Shown here: positions 1 to 8,757 of the stretch, piece after piece
Layout: every line of letters begins with the position of its first letter
Numbering within the stretch: position 1 is the first letter of the stretch
Source of the DNA: Candidatus Poribacteria bacterium
Lineage (GTDB): Bacteria; Poribacteria; WGA-4E; PCPOR2b
Reading direction: 5' to 3'
Length of the DNA stretch: 43,521 nt
NCBI GenBank assembly: GCA_022826645.1
Contig: JAJDUM010000108.1
Location: 1 to 43,521, forward strand
The notes under the pieces: generated by a model
Told to the model about the DNA's origin: nothing
Databases searched by the model: none
The model's input: only the letters and a program-made list of their open reading frames with translations
Translations under genes and position numbers: made by a program

Positions 1-298
1 TGAAATAGTATGGGGTTCGTTTCGGAGGCTTGGCATCAGGGTTAGATGTTGACACACGGAAATAGGACGCCAACGAATCAAAGTAACTGTCAATAATCGC
101 TTGCACCGTCTGCGAATGCAGGGGATTGTCGCGCAAGCGCATATATTTTCGGACCGCTGATTTGGATAGCCAGAACCCTTTTTTACGCTTGACCTTGCGA
201 ATTAGGGAAACGACTTTGGAGTAGACGCGACCCGCTTGATGAGAAAGCTCATCCAATTCAAGGGTCTTGTCAGCTTTGACTTTTTTCGTCGTATACAT
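1..298 (-). CDS. tnpB: TnpB (IS200/IS605 OrfB) RNA-guided nuclease, N-terminal part, cut by window edge
   Basis: The first 99 codons of a TnpB-type protein run off the left edge of the window. Reading from the ATG at 298-296, residues 1-50 are Lys-rich and helical. Then comes the family-typical stretch HSQTVQAIIDSYFDSL at about 61-76, followed by a Pro/Lys segment ending in KPPKRTPYYF. This match to OrfB N termini is from memory of the family. The start is supported by AAGGA about nine bases upstream. The RuvC catalytic residues, the zinc finger and the 3' omega-RNA region all lie outside the window, so activity cannot be judged. No tnpA is seen next to it. Confidence 0.8.
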   Translation of the reverse strand, partial: MYTTKKVKADKTLELDELSHQAGRVYSKVVSLIRKVKRKKGFWLSKSAVRKYMRLRDNPLHSQTVQAIIDSYFDSLASYFRVSTSNPDAKPPKRTPYYF

Positions 299-342
299 TG
301 GGAGTGTCCTTTGGGTCTTTCGATTCCTGTGTCAAAGGAGGG

Positions 343-378
343 GGGAAGCACCACCGAGCGGTGGCGGGACACCTTCCC
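343..378. repeat. Imperfect hairpin upstream of tnpB, possible IS605-type left-end palindrome
   Basis: GGGAAG (343-348) pairs with CTTCCC (373-378). Inside it CCACCG (351-356) pairs with CGGTGG (359-364). The position 45-80 bases upstream of the tnpB start would suit the subterminal hairpin recognised by a TnpA transposase, but the element end cannot be fixed from one copy. Confidence 0.35.
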
Positions 379-439
379 ACCGAAAGACAAAATAAGTATA
401 CCATATTTTAACTGCTACTTAAAAAAAATGCTTTGGAAC

Positions 440-461
440 TTCTAAGCGTTAACGCTTAGAA
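440..461. repeat. 22-bp perfect palindrome
   Basis: TTCTAAGCGTT is followed directly by its exact reverse complement AACGCTTAGAA. A half copy, AAGCGTTAAG, occurs again at about 601-610, 50 bases before the DUF5069 start. This could be an operator pair or a bidirectional terminator core. No T-run follows on either side, which argues against a simple terminator. Confidence 0.5.
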
Positions 462-479
462 TCTAAAAGCAATCTGTAT

Positions 480-499
480 CCCAAACATAAATGTTTGGG
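480..499. repeat. 9-bp-stem inverted repeat
   Basis: CCCAAACAT (480-488) and ATGTTTGGG (491-499) are exact inverse complements separated by two bases. It lies between tnpB and the DUF5069 gene, 19 bases from the 22-bp palindrome. Its function is unknown. It may belong to the mobile-element boundary. Confidence 0.45.
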
Positions 500-650
500 G
501 CTTAGACCTAAAGGAGTTTTCGCTAAATGGAAGCTCGATCTGGGGTTGATGCAGCCAACACAATCGTGATACAATGAACAAAACAAGCTCTGGAATCGAA
601 AAGCGTTAAGACCAAATTTACCAACAGCAAATTAAGACAAGGAGTATGAT

Positions 651-1556
651 ATGATTCCCCTTATTAGCAACATCGGCTACGGTCCGTTAATAGGTGCCTG
701 CCAACTCCCACGTTTCTGGTGGAAAGTTACCCTTAGAAAGGCTGGGTTGCTCGATGCGGAATATCCTGACTGTAGCGGTGGGCTTGACTCATCGGTCCTC
801 GAACTTTTAGATTTGGACAAAGAGACAACGCTCTCCTACCTGCGAGATAATATGCCGAACTATCTTGCATTTGAGGCTTGGATTCTCCAGCAAAAGGGTG
901 GGAAGATTGATCAACAGGCGGTGGCAGATTGGAACGAACAACTCCGATCTCGCAATCACCGTCCGGCGAAAATCGAAGAGACGTATCATGACATCGGGCT
1001 TCCTGATGATGCCGGCATCACGTCCGCTGTGGTTCTGAACAATTTACAGGATTGGCAGCTCTTTTATGAGCGCGACTTAGATAACGATTTCGCAGCACTC
1101 ACTGGACGCGTTGTACCACTGATTGCGAATATTGATTACGGTGCTTTAGAAATCTGTCAGCTGCCTCGGACGTGGCTCAAAATCTTGTTGAAAGCGAAAG
1201 GGCGGCTTCATCCCGACTATCCAGACATGACCGAAAACGGGTTGGACCCGCGAGTCTTACGCGTGCTCGGCATCGAACCCGCCGATGCTGTCGCTTACAT
1301 CCGTGAAAACCTCCCCAGCTACACTCAGTTTGAGGGGTGGGTGCTGGAACAGAATGGCGGTGAAATTGACCGGAAAAAAGCCGATGAATGGAACACTTTT
1401 ATCCGCAACCGCATCCATCGAGACGAGAAACGGATAGAGATTCATGCGACCGTTGGCTGCGAAGATGACGGCACATTGACCTCCGCGGTGCTTCTCAACC
1501 ACATTGAGGATTGGCATCTCGCCCACGCAGATCTCATGAAGGCATCTGCAGCATAA
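651..1556 (+). CDS. DUF5069 protein, two tandem domains
   Basis: A 301-residue protein made of two homologous halves of about 140 residues, starting near residues 2 and 154. Each half repeats the same landmarks: PLI(S/A)NI at the start, CQLPR with a following Lys-rich helix, EYPD/DYPD, a GLD..VL..L segment, YLRDN/YIRENLP, F..W.L.Q.GG.ID, a W N E/T...R helix, and a C-terminal TSAV.L N...DW. LPR, the Leu-rich core and the W-N helix are the DUF5069 pattern. DUF5069 normally stands as a single domain of unknown function, so this is an internal duplication. No signal peptide is present, so it is probably cytosolic. AAGGAG lies six bases before the ATG. Confidence 0.8.
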   Translation: MIPLISNIGYGPLIGACQLPRFWWKVTLRKAGLLDAEYPDCSGGLDSSVLELLDLDKETTLSYLRDNMPNYLAFEAWILQQKGGKIDQQAVADWNEQLRSRNHRPAKIEETYHDIGLPDDAGITSAVVLNNLQDWQLFYERDLDNDFAALTGRVVPLIANIDYGALEICQLPRTWLKILLKAKGRLHPDYPDMTENGLDPRVLRVLGIEPADAVAYIRENLPSYTQFEGWVLEQNGGEIDRKKADEWNTFIRNRIHRDEKRIEIHATVGCEDDGTLTSAVLLNHIEDWHLAHADLMKASAA

Positions 1557-1606
1557 TTCAGCATCTCTATCTAATCGTGAGGTAGGTTGCAGATCTCCAG
1601 GTAGGT

Positions 1607-2407
1607 CTATTTTTCGCGTACCTCGGTTAATGCGCGCACACGGTCTGGATCAACCGCATTTGTCGTCACACCGTCACGCTTAATTGAGGTACCGACAATG
1701 ACACCATCCGCATACCGAAACAGTTCGGCGAGACTATCCATTGTCACTCCGCTTCCAGCAAAGATGCAGGCTTGGGGAATCGCTGATTTCACAGATTTCA
1801 ATTGGTCAAGATCAATACCTTTGCCCGTTGCTGTCCCCGTGACGATAAGTGCGTCCGCAAGTCCACGACGATAGGTATCCTCGGCACTCGCGACGATATC
1901 GATCGGTGCAAGCGGCACCGCGTGCTTCACGGCAATATCCGCGAAAATCTTGACCTCGCTTTTAAGGACGGATCGGTAGCGCAACGTTTCGTGCGCCCTC
2001 CCTTGAATAATACCTTGATCTGTGAGCATTGCGCCGGTGTGCACGTTCACACGAATAAAATTTGCGTCCACCACTGTTGCGATCCCCATCGCCGATTTCG
2101 CATCGTTTCGCAGGATGTTAAGCCCAATTGGTGTCTGCGGATAGCGTTCCCGTATTTCACCCGCAACAAGTGTTAGTGACGCAACGGTATGCGGCTCGAC
2201 GCGATCTGGCCAGAAAGGCACGTCCCCGTAGTTCTCAATGATAACGCCGTCTATTCCATTATTGATCAGCATCTCCGCGTCTGAAAGCGCACGGGAACGG
2301 ATTTCATGGAACGGCAGACTGGATTGAGGGCTACCGATCAGTGGGGGCAGATGAACTACGCCGATAATCGGTCTGGGATGATCAAACAACTGGTGGATTC
2401 CTTGCAT
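1607..2407 (-). CDS. BtpA/SgcQ-family TIM-barrel protein
   Basis: A 266-residue protein matching the BtpA family over its full length. It has PIIGVVHLPPLIGSP near residue 12, NNGIDGVIIENYGDVPF near 48, LNILRNDAKSA near 97, FIRVNVHTGA near 117, ALIVTGTATGKG near 189, and GSGVT plus DGVIVGTSIKRDG near the C terminus, a phosphate-binding end typical of this barrel class. BtpA stabilises photosystem I in cyanobacteria. Elsewhere the family, including SgcQ, sits in sugar operons with no proven reaction. Here it lies 91 bases downstream of an SDR gene on the same strand, so it probably belongs to a carbohydrate unit. The start lacks a strong ribosome binding site. Confidence 0.88.
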   Translation of the reverse strand: MQGIHQLFDHPRPIIGVVHLPPLIGSPQSSLPFHEIRSRALSDAEMLINNGIDGVIIENYGDVPFWPDRVEPHTVASLTLVAGEIRERYPQTPIGLNILRNDAKSAMGIATVVDANFIRVNVHTGAMLTDQGIIQGRAHETLRYRSVLKSEVKIFADIAVKHAVPLAPIDIVASAEDTYRRGLADALIVTGTATGKGIDLDQLKSVKSAIPQACIFAGSGVTMDSLAELFRYADGVIVGTSIKRDGVTTNAVDPDRVRALTEVREK

Positions 2408-2498
2408 ATTGCTAAAATCTTTCGCTCGGAGAAGCGTTATACGGTCCCGATTAATTTCATATCAGCCACGCATATCTCCCAATGACAAAGAGAAACCA

Positions 2499-3311
2499 TC
2501 ACTGCAAATGGGACAACATCGCCAACGGTGTTGTCGCAAGCAGACCCGCATCGATGGGAAGCAGCACACCGGAAACCCAACGGGACTCGTCGCTGGCGAG
2601 GAATAGCCCCGCCCATGCGATGTCCCAAGAAGTACCTTCTGTTCCCAAAGGACCGGACCGCCGGCGAAGGTCGCGCAATTCATCAGAAATGGTAGTTGTC
2701 ATTGGGGCGTAAATGTGTCCCGGCGCGATGCAGTTGACTCGAATGTTATCTCGGCCGTGATGTACCGCCATGTTGCGCGTCAAGGAGACCGCACCGCCTT
2801 TCGACACGGCGTAGGGGATGTTGCGCCAAATATTTGCTCGCAGCCCATCAATTGAAGCGATATTGACAATCGAGCCACCACCTGCCTCAATCATCTTGGG
2901 AATTGCGTGCTTAGATGCCAGCATCATGCCCTTGAGATTAACCGCCATCACATCATCCCAAACCTCTGGATCTACATCAACAACCGTCCCCGCACCACCG
3001 ATGGCGGCACTATTAAACAGGATATGCAGCGCCCCGTACCGCTCAACGGCTGCTTCAACCATCGCTTGACAATCGTCATTTTCGGAAACATCGCCAACGA
3101 AAATTGATGCTTCCCCGCCTTCTTCCTCGATCACAGCGAGCGTTTTCTCCGCATTTTCGAGATTTCGGTCTACCAGCAAGACTTTGGCACCCTGCCTGGT
3201 AAAGAGAATTGATGTCGCCCGTCCAACACCATCTACTTCGGTGCGACTCCCCGCTCCGGTGACGATGGCAACTTTACCTGCTAACCGTGTTCCGTTATTT
3301 TCCATTATCAC
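2499..3311 (-). CDS. SDR-family NAD(P)-dependent oxidoreductase
   Basis: A 270-residue classical short-chain dehydrogenase. The nucleotide-binding motif is TGAGS..........GVGRA (about 18-31), with a short insertion in the glycine loop of the kind seen in some sugar-alcohol SDRs. An acidic D48 region follows the second beta strand and favours NAD. N100 lies in the NSAA motif. The catalytic residues are Ser153, Tyr167 and Lys171, with Asn near 125. The substrate cannot be read from sequence; an alcohol or sugar is likely. AAAGGA lies six bases before a GTG start at 3311, while an ATG six bases further in (3305) is also possible. It is upstream of the BtpA gene and divergent from the epimerase. 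Confidence 0.9.
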   Translation of the reverse strand: MIMENNGTRLAGKVAIVTGAGSRTEVDGVGRATSILFTRQGAKVLLVDRNLENAEKTLAVIEEEGGEASIFVGDVSENDDCQAMVEAAVERYGALHILFNSAAIGGAGTVVDVDPEVWDDVMAVNLKGMMLASKHAIPKMIEAGGGSIVNIASIDGLRANIWRNIPYAVSKGGAVSLTRNMAVHHGRDNIRVNCIAPGHIYAPMTTTISDELRDLRRRSGPLGTEGTSWDIAWAGLFLASDESRWVSGVLLPIDAGLLATTPLAMLSHLQ

Positions 3312-3584
3312 TTAATTTCCTTTGATTTTATGTTTTCATTTAGCACACATAGGATATGCATACCGCTTCTGGCTGTACCATAGCCTCAAAACCGTATGAT
3401 ACAAATGATTAAGCAGCACGTCAACGGAAAATTACGCCGTTCCACGACCTCGTCCGCGAATCCCTTGACAAGTCAAGAAGTTATAAACAATAATGTGTCA
3501 GACAAACTTGAAACATGCAGCGTATAAATAGACACTCTATTTTCGTATCAACAGTACAGCATATAAACCAAGGAAAACAGAATT
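3312..3584. promoter_or_regulatory. Divergent intergenic region with CTTGAC-aa-GTCAAG palindrome
   Basis: 273 bases separate the divergent SDR and epimerase genes, so both promoters should lie here. A perfect 14-base palindrome, CTTGACAAGTCAAG, sits at 3464-3477, about 110 bases before the epimerase start, and contains TTGACA. It may be an operator or part of a -35 element. No convincing -10 at the right spacing was found. Confidence 0.35.
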
Positions 3585-4307
3585 ATGAAGATACTATTGA
3601 CAGGCGCAGCCGGCTTTGTGGGACGTGCTGCGGTCGATATCTTGAGGCAAGACCATGATGTAACCGCTTTCGACATTCGACCGGTGGTCGGCTACGATAA
3701 CGCCGTTCAAGGGGATGTACTTGACTATACAAAACTTGAAGCCGTAATGGCTGGCCACGATGCGGTTGTGAATACCATCATGGCACCCAATACCAGTTAC
3801 GGCATGGACGGTCCGGGTTTTGATATTAATGTGCGAGGGATGTTCAATCTTCTAGAAGCTGCCCGTGTATGCCAGATTCAGCGATTCGTCCATACCTCCA
3901 GCGGTGCGGTCCATGGTGGTTATCCTGAGAATACCTTCCTCACGTACGATCTATATCCACTCAAAGCCGGTAGCTCTTATGATCTTTCTAAGCTGTTACA
4001 AGAGGAACTCGCCCGAAATTATCACGAACAGCACGGTCTCTCCATCGCATGTATCCGACCTTGGGGTATCATTGATTCAGATAAAATGGTAACAACTGAT
4101 GGCAATCATGTAGACGGCTTCTATTACGGATCAATCGATAGGCGAGATGTTGCGTCCTCGTTAAAATGCGCTTTAGAGACACCGGATATCGGCTACGACT
4201 GTTTTTATATTTTTGCTACGCCGGGCGGATATAAAAAAGGGGATGTGGCACGGACAGAAAGGATGTTGGGTTGGGAACCTGCTTATAAATTCGATGCAGA
4301 TCTCTAA
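3585..4307 (+). CDS. NAD-dependent epimerase/dehydratase (extended SDR)
   Basis: A 240-residue extended-type SDR. The Rossmann motif TGAAGFVG is at 6-13 and Asp30 follows strand 2. Catalytic Ser105/106 lies in HTSSGAV, and Tyr132 and Lys136 in SSYDLSK. The protein is shorter than UDP-glucose 4-epimerases (about 330), with a reduced C-terminal substrate domain. This resembles the small uronate- or sugar-lactone-type dehydrogenases of sugar-acid pathways. The substrate is unknown. AAGGA precedes the ATG. It starts a plus-strand series with the small gene at 4418 and the aldo/keto reductase at 4761. A second protein of this type is encoded at 26099-26857. Confidence 0.85.
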   Translation: MKILLTGAAGFVGRAAVDILRQDHDVTAFDIRPVVGYDNAVQGDVLDYTKLEAVMAGHDAVVNTIMAPNTSYGMDGPGFDINVRGMFNLLEAARVCQIQRFVHTSSGAVHGGYPENTFLTYDLYPLKAGSSYDLSKLLQEELARNYHEQHGLSIACIRPWGIIDSDKMVTTDGNHVDGFYYGSIDRRDVASSLKCALETPDIGYDCFYIFATPGGYKKGDVARTERMLGWEPAYKFDADL

Positions 4308-4417
4308 TCTCACCCACATACATGGAGTAGTCTACATCAAAAAATGCTTGAAATCTGGTGAGGGCTGTGGGAAAATTATTGGCATTCAAGTCACGTGGTT
4401 ACAGGAGGTGACTGAGA

Positions 4418-4636
4418 ATGAATATACGAGACCTGACAGCAAATCAAATTCATGAACTCGGTATTGAAGCACTCTTGAGTAAGCTTGGACCTGCCGGCAT
4501 GATCCGTTTTCTCCATCAATACGAGACAGGAAAGGGTAATTACTCCGCCGATCGACATCAATGGCTTACGGTGCCAAATGTCGAGACGCTCGCGAATCAG
4601 ATTCAGCAGGCCCGCGAGAAAGAAGGAGAAGATTAG
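4418..4636 (+). CDS. Small conserved-type protein, 72 aa, possibly antitoxin-like
   Basis: A 72-residue helical protein with a strong ribosome binding site (AGGAGGTGA, eight bases before the ATG). Visible features are LGIEALLSKLGPAGMIRFLHQYETG at about 14-38, then YSADRHQWL and a charged C-terminal helix. Proteins with an IEAL..LGP.GM.RFL..YE.G...Y...RHQWL pattern are widespread in bacteria and are often found singly or beside small toxins (from memory, not verified). No toxin ORF follows: only 124 bases separate it from the aldo/keto reductase. Codon use and the ribosome binding site make it a real gene; its function is unknown. Confidence 0.65.
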   Translation: MNIRDLTANQIHELGIEALLSKLGPAGMIRFLHQYETGKGNYSADRHQWLTVPNVETLANQIQQAREKEGED

Positions 4637-4760
4637 GGCAAAACCATTTACACTTGTGAGTTCGATACTACTATGAGCGACACTCCTGATCAGCCGGCAC
4701 AGATTACCGATCGGCATCATTTCATTAAAAACAGATAACAGTTAGTTTGGAGGGACGTTA

Positions 4761-5783
4761 ATGGGTACCATGCCAACAAGCAACTTAGGAAATACAGGGG
4801 TTGCCTTGACCAACTTGGGTTTTGGTGGGGCACCGCTGGGAGATCTGTTTGAGATACTCAGCGAAACGCAAGCGCAGAGCACACTTCAAGCAGCATGGGA
4901 TGCTGGCTTGCGCTATTTCGATACAGCACCGTTCTATGGCTACGGGAAAAGTGAACATCGGTTCGGACATTTTCTCCGTCAGCAGCCGCGTAAGGACTTT
5001 GTGCTTTCGACAAAAATCGGGCGTGTGCTACGGGCGACACGTGACGCTGATAATTTCGACAAAGGGATGTGGGCGGGAGGATTGCCTTTCGATCTCTATT
5101 TTGATTATAGCTACGACGGAATTATGCGTTCCTTTGAAGACAGCCTCCAGCGGCTCAGTTTAAACTCTATTGATCTCATTCTTATCCACGATCTCGATCA
5201 CCTATTCCATGAGAACGACACGCGAATCAACGCTCACATGACGCAACTCGGTACCAGCGGTTGGCGCGCGCTTGAGGAACTTCGTTCCAGCGGACAGATA
5301 AAAGGGGTTGGAGCTGGTGTGAATCAGATGGGCACCATCCCACGCTTTTTAGAGATGGTGGATCTTGATTTCTTTATCGTTGCGATGCCGTATACGCTGC
5401 TGGATCAGGAGGTTTTGGACGCTGAATTTCCACAGTGTGAGGAACGCGGAGTCGGTGTGGTGATTGGTGCGGTGTTTGCCTCTGGTATTCTGGCGACAGG
5501 CGCGACGGAGAACGCCTATTATGCCTATGCCCCGGCCCCCCCTGAAGTACTGGAAAAAACGCGGCGCATCCAAGCGGTCTGTGATCGACATAATGTGCCG
5601 TTACGGGCAGCAGCATTACAGTTCCCGTTGGCACACCCGATCGTTGCTGCAGCCATTCCGGGCGGGCTCATGCCAGAGCATGTTCAATCAAATGTGGAAA
5701 TATTTGAACACCCCATCCCTGCGGATCTTTGGAATGAGCTAAAAGCAGAAGGGCTACTGCGAGCAGATGCACCTACCCCCTAA
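4761..5783 (+). CDS. Aldo/keto reductase, L-fucose (D-threo-aldose) dehydrogenase-like
   Basis: A 340-residue aldo/keto reductase with the complete catalytic tetrad: Asp54 and Tyr59 in YFDTAPFYGYGKSE, Lys85 in LSTKIGR and His143 in LILIHDLD. The segment FDYSYDGIMRSFEDSLQRL (about 114-132) and the HDLDH loop are typical of the subgroup that oxidises L-fucose or D-threo-aldoses and pyridoxal with NAD(P). The reaction here is inferred only from that resemblance. It is cytosolic. GGAGGG precedes the ATG. It follows an epimerase and a small protein on the same strand, and ends in front of a shared terminator with the convergent glycosidase-like gene. Confidence 0.88.
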   Translation: MGTMPTSNLGNTGVALTNLGFGGAPLGDLFEILSETQAQSTLQAAWDAGLRYFDTAPFYGYGKSEHRFGHFLRQQPRKDFVLSTKIGRVLRATRDADNFDKGMWAGGLPFDLYFDYSYDGIMRSFEDSLQRLSLNSIDLILIHDLDHLFHENDTRINAHMTQLGTSGWRALEELRSSGQIKGVGAGVNQMGTIPRFLEMVDLDFFIVAMPYTLLDQEVLDAEFPQCEERGVGVVIGAVFASGILATGATENAYYAYAPAPPEVLEKTRRIQAVCDRHNVPLRAAALQFPLAHPIVAAAIPGGLMPEHVQSNVEIFEHPIPADLWNELKAEGLLRADAPTP

Positions 5784-5830
5784 GCTGCTGTCAATTGATC
5801 CGATTTACTGCTTTGGTTGAGCACAAGCGC

Positions 5831-5870
5831 AGAAACCGAGTTTTTGTCAAAAACTCGGTTTCTCTATTTT
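5831..5870. terminator. Bidirectional intrinsic terminator between convergent genes
   Basis: AGAAACCGAGTTTTTG (5831-5846) and its exact complement CAAAAACTCGGTTTCT (5848-5863) form a 16-bp stem, followed by CTATTTTTAT. It lies between the convergent aldo/keto reductase and the minus-strand propeller gene, so it can serve both. The internal T and A tracts give a U-run in either direction. Confidence 0.8.
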
Positions 5871-5895
5871 TATATCTACCGTAAAATTTGGGGCA

Positions 5896-7365
5896 TCAAC
5901 TGAACCGAATTGAATAGAGGTCTGCGTCTTTTAACAGAAATCGCAGGCGGACCGGCTGCCCCGAAAGGCGACCTACCTCCGCGTCATCAGTCCACGGCAC
6001 CACCCGTTCAAGATCATCACCGAAGACTTCTGGACAGTCGTCCAATCCAAAGCCGGGGATAGCGTTGCCGGACGCATCCTGAATTTCGACCTGAATACTA
6101 CCCGCCCCAGAGGTTGAGAAGTTAATGACGAGCTGATCTCCCTTGAAGATCAAAGGCTTCGTCACAAATTCCCCACCGCTCAACGGACCCTGCATTGAAA
6201 CAAATCCATCGATCCGGATCGTATAACGTCGCCAGCGACAATCGTCCCCTTGGTGCGAATCTTCACTCGCATAGACGGAAATCTCATCGGGCGCCCCGTC
6301 AATGTGCGATTTTGTCTCGACCAATCCCCAATTCTGATAGTTGTCGCCGTAGAACCAGTTACCTCTCAATCGCAAACCGGGACGGATAAACGATTCGGGC
6401 CAAACGTTGAAATGCTCCCCATCCCGACTGCTCATGAACATCCCGTCCGTCACGGCTGTCCCCTCGCGCTCGGACACGTAGCCTCGAAGGCGGCGATACT
6501 CAAGCTCTGGCAAGGCTTTCGTTGATTCTGTCCACCCCCGATCGGTGTATCGGGTTGGAAAGCCGAGGAAGATATGTGGGGCGCGGTAGTATGGAATAAT
6601 CTGGTTCGTGTACAGTTCACTGACCCGACTAGGCGAATAGTCTAACCATTCAGGCTCAGACCAATTGAGGAAGTCTTTTGATGTCCCTGTGCGGATGTCG
6701 CGTCCGTCTCGGAAATCACGATGGTATTCACGGTATTCGCCGCGCACCGTATCCCAGAAGGCGAGATTCTGTGAGTCAAACGCACCTTTGGTGATGACAG
6801 GTTCATCGCTCATGAGCGACCAGTGGATGCCATCGGGGGATTTGAACGCATATAAAGTACGCTCAGCCGAACCGAGTGCCTTGTACCTTTCGTCTGGTTT
6901 GCAATCAGGATTTTCGTCCTTGAAAGGTGCGAAGTTGTGTGATCCAATCCCTTCCCAGATGATGTTGTTCTGCTTCCCGCCATCAAACGCAATCAAGCCA
7001 AGATCCGGTTTGGTCCAATGTATTCCATCGTGGCTTTCGGCGTAGCATACCACTTGCGGGTGGTGGTCATTGTCAAAGCCCTCAGTTGTATAAATGACGT
7101 GACTTCCCCGGTAATACATCCGATAAAGATCACCATCTTGAAACACAGTTTTATAGCCGCAGGTGCTACCCTCCCACGGATTATCATAAACACAGGCAAC
7201 GTCCTGCGGTTGTGGTTGGTGTAACCGTTGCGTTGCACCGGACATTTCATCAATCAGATAATCGTCAACGAACAGTTCCAACCGATTGCCGATGTCAATG
7301 GGTGAAGCCGCTTGTGAAATTGCATCTCTTAATAGTGTAAGCATTGCGGAAGCGATAGATATCAT
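5896..7365 (-). CDS. Glycosidase-like beta-propeller protein with C-terminal beta-sandwich
   Basis: A 489-residue protein without a clear signal peptide. The motif FVDDYLID at about 32-39 opens the many hypothetical proteins of Planctomycetes and related phyla annotated as glycosyl hydrolase family 32/43-like. Repeated blade motifs such as ESHDGIHWTKP, KSPDGIHWSLM, TSKDFLNWSEPEWL and SSRDGEHFNVWPES mark a propeller running to about residue 350. The last 100 residues resemble a beta-sandwich. No catalytic acid pair can be assigned with certainty. I prefer the ATG at 7365, nine bases after GGGAGGG, over an in-frame TTG at 7371. The ORF is longer than a bare propeller, as is usual for this group. 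Confidence 0.7.
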   Translation of the reverse strand: MISIASAMLTLLRDAISQAASPIDIGNRLELFVDDYLIDEMSGATQRLHQPQPQDVACVYDNPWEGSTCGYKTVFQDGDLYRMYYRGSHVIYTTEGFDNDHHPQVVCYAESHDGIHWTKPDLGLIAFDGGKQNNIIWEGIGSHNFAPFKDENPDCKPDERYKALGSAERTLYAFKSPDGIHWSLMSDEPVITKGAFDSQNLAFWDTVRGEYREYHRDFRDGRDIRTGTSKDFLNWSEPEWLDYSPSRVSELYTNQIIPYYRAPHIFLGFPTRYTDRGWTESTKALPELEYRRLRGYVSEREGTAVTDGMFMSSRDGEHFNVWPESFIRPGLRLRGNWFYGDNYQNWGLVETKSHIDGAPDEISVYASEDSHQGDDCRWRRYTIRIDGFVSMQGPLSGGEFVTKPLIFKGDQLVINFSTSGAGSIQVEIQDASGNAIPGFGLDDCPEVFGDDLERVVPWTDDAEVGRLSGQPVRLRFLLKDADLYSIRFS

Positions 7366-7918
7366 TGGCAAATACCCTCCCTACTGATTTCCGATGATCT
7401 TGATAAGTTCTTCGATTGACGTTCTGACGTACTGTTAACCTGTTGGACATTGTAGCAGGAATGACTCGAAAAAGAAATCAGAAAGCAGAAGATCATCGCT
7501 ATTCATCTCAAAGGGAAGTGCCCGCTCCACAACGATTTTTGCAGTTGACCCAACGGCAACAAACGGGTAAAATGGCAGTCATATATTTCCAAAGTAGACG
7601 AGGAAAATCCAACCGCAGATCCGACAGATGGTGTAAATTGCCTAATCCCTCTTACTAACCAATAATTTGCAGCTGTTGAGACGCTCACCGGGCACAGACC
7701 GGGAGTGAAACGTGATGCGTGAAACGTGAAAACTATTTGTTCATTGGCTCATGAATGAACTTTTGAACCAATGTACTCTCCAAGAAATCGGGATTTCGCT
7801 ATGCTTCACTTGAACAATGTGGAAACGATATCCTCACTAACTCGCATCAAAGGTTACTGCCCCTCCCGTCCGTAAATCCGCCAATCCGTAACCAGACCGA
7901 CCCATAGGAGTTCAAAAT
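7366..7918. other. 553-base divergent intergenic region with GTGAAACGTGA direct repeats
   Basis: The region separates the minus-strand propeller gene and the RraA-like gene. GTGAAACGTGA occurs twice, at 7705-7715 and 7719-7729, with a 14-base period. This could be a regulator-binding direct repeat upstream of the RraA-like gene, or simple sequence decay. No convincing ORF or RNA was found. Confidence 0.4.
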
Positions 7919-8692
7919 ATGTCCACTATCAAACGACCCACACCTGAAATCATTGAGGCATTGCACGAGTTAGGCACTGACGCTGTCACTTCCACCATGG
8001 AATCGTTGGGGGTGCGCCGGACCTTTATGGAGGGTCCCATCGCTCGTGTGCCCGGGAGTAAAATTGTAGGACCTGCACTGACGCTCCGCTTCACACCACA
8101 GCGTGAAGATCAGATGCGGGGCTATCAGATACCGGGTGCCTCCGCCGAAGAATCGGAACCCGAAGGCGAGGAAGCCGGGGAGAAGACTTCCGCTCTGTGG
8201 GAGGTGATGTTTGAAGTGCAGGCTGGCGATGTGATCGTGGTTGACGGTAGGGGCGATCTCGCCACCGGCTGCTTCGGGGAGATGTTGATGACCTATTTCC
8301 AGGCGCAGGGTGGGGCTGGTGTGGTCATAGACGCTGGTATCCGGGATTCTGTGCCAATTTTCCAGGAACTGAGGGTGCCGGTCTGGTCGACCGCTGTGAC
8401 CACCGGCGGGGCTGGGCACATGAACCTCTTTCCCGCTGACTTCAACCTCCCCATCGGTTGTGGCAAGGTCTTGGTGAATCCCGGTGATATTATCATGGCG
8501 GACGATGGTGGGGCTATTGTCGTACCGCCTCGGCTAATACCGCGCATCCTCAACATCGCCGGTGAGCGTGAGGAGCATGAGGTCTTTGTCCGCATGAAAC
8601 TGCGGGAGGGCGGAGACCTGCGGAAATATTATCCGTTCAACGATGAAGGCAGGCAGGAGTATGAGGAGTGGTTGGCAGCACAGAAAGGGTGA
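7919..8692 (+). CDS. RraA-like protein, probable 4-hydroxy-4-methyl-2-oxoglutarate/HMG-type aldolase
   Basis: A 257-residue member of the RraA/HMG-aldolase family. VSTMESLGV-like text near 23-32 matches the family start. GDVIVVDGRGDLATGCFGEML (about 103-123) holds the conserved Glu121. GAGVVIDAGIRDS (132-144) holds the Arg142-Asp143 pair used for pyruvate/oxaloacetate binding and the divalent metal. VNPGDIIMADDGG follows at about 194. An acidic insertion at 73-92, rich in Glu and Gly, is unusual. The family cleaves or decarboxylates 2-oxo acids, while true RraA inhibits RNase E; the RD pair and its metabolic neighbours favour the aldolase role. AGGAG lies eight bases before the ATG. Confidence 0.88.
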   Translation: MSTIKRPTPEIIEALHELGTDAVTSTMESLGVRRTFMEGPIARVPGSKIVGPALTLRFTPQREDQMRGYQIPGASAEESEPEGEEAGEKTSALWEVMFEVQAGDVIVVDGRGDLATGCFGEMLMTYFQAQGGAGVVIDAGIRDSVPIFQELRVPVWSTAVTTGGAGHMNLFPADFNLPIGCGKVLVNPGDIIMADDGGAIVVPPRLIPRILNIAGEREEHEVFVRMKLREGGDLRKYYPFNDEGRQEYEEWLAAQKG

Positions 8693-8757
8693 GTTGGTAG
8701 GTTGCCAAATTGAGGAGCTATGCTTTGTACTTTTCGTTTTTAATGAGGGGGCAAACT

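Noticed and set aside
1802..2176. 124-codon plus-strand ORF opposite the BtpA gene
   Set aside because: It lies wholly antisense to a clear family member and has no ribosome binding site or known domain.
5640..5665. TGGCAC...TTGCT inside the aldo/keto reductase gene as a sigma-54 promoter
   Set aside because: Spacing between the GG and GC elements is wrong, and the site is within coding sequence.
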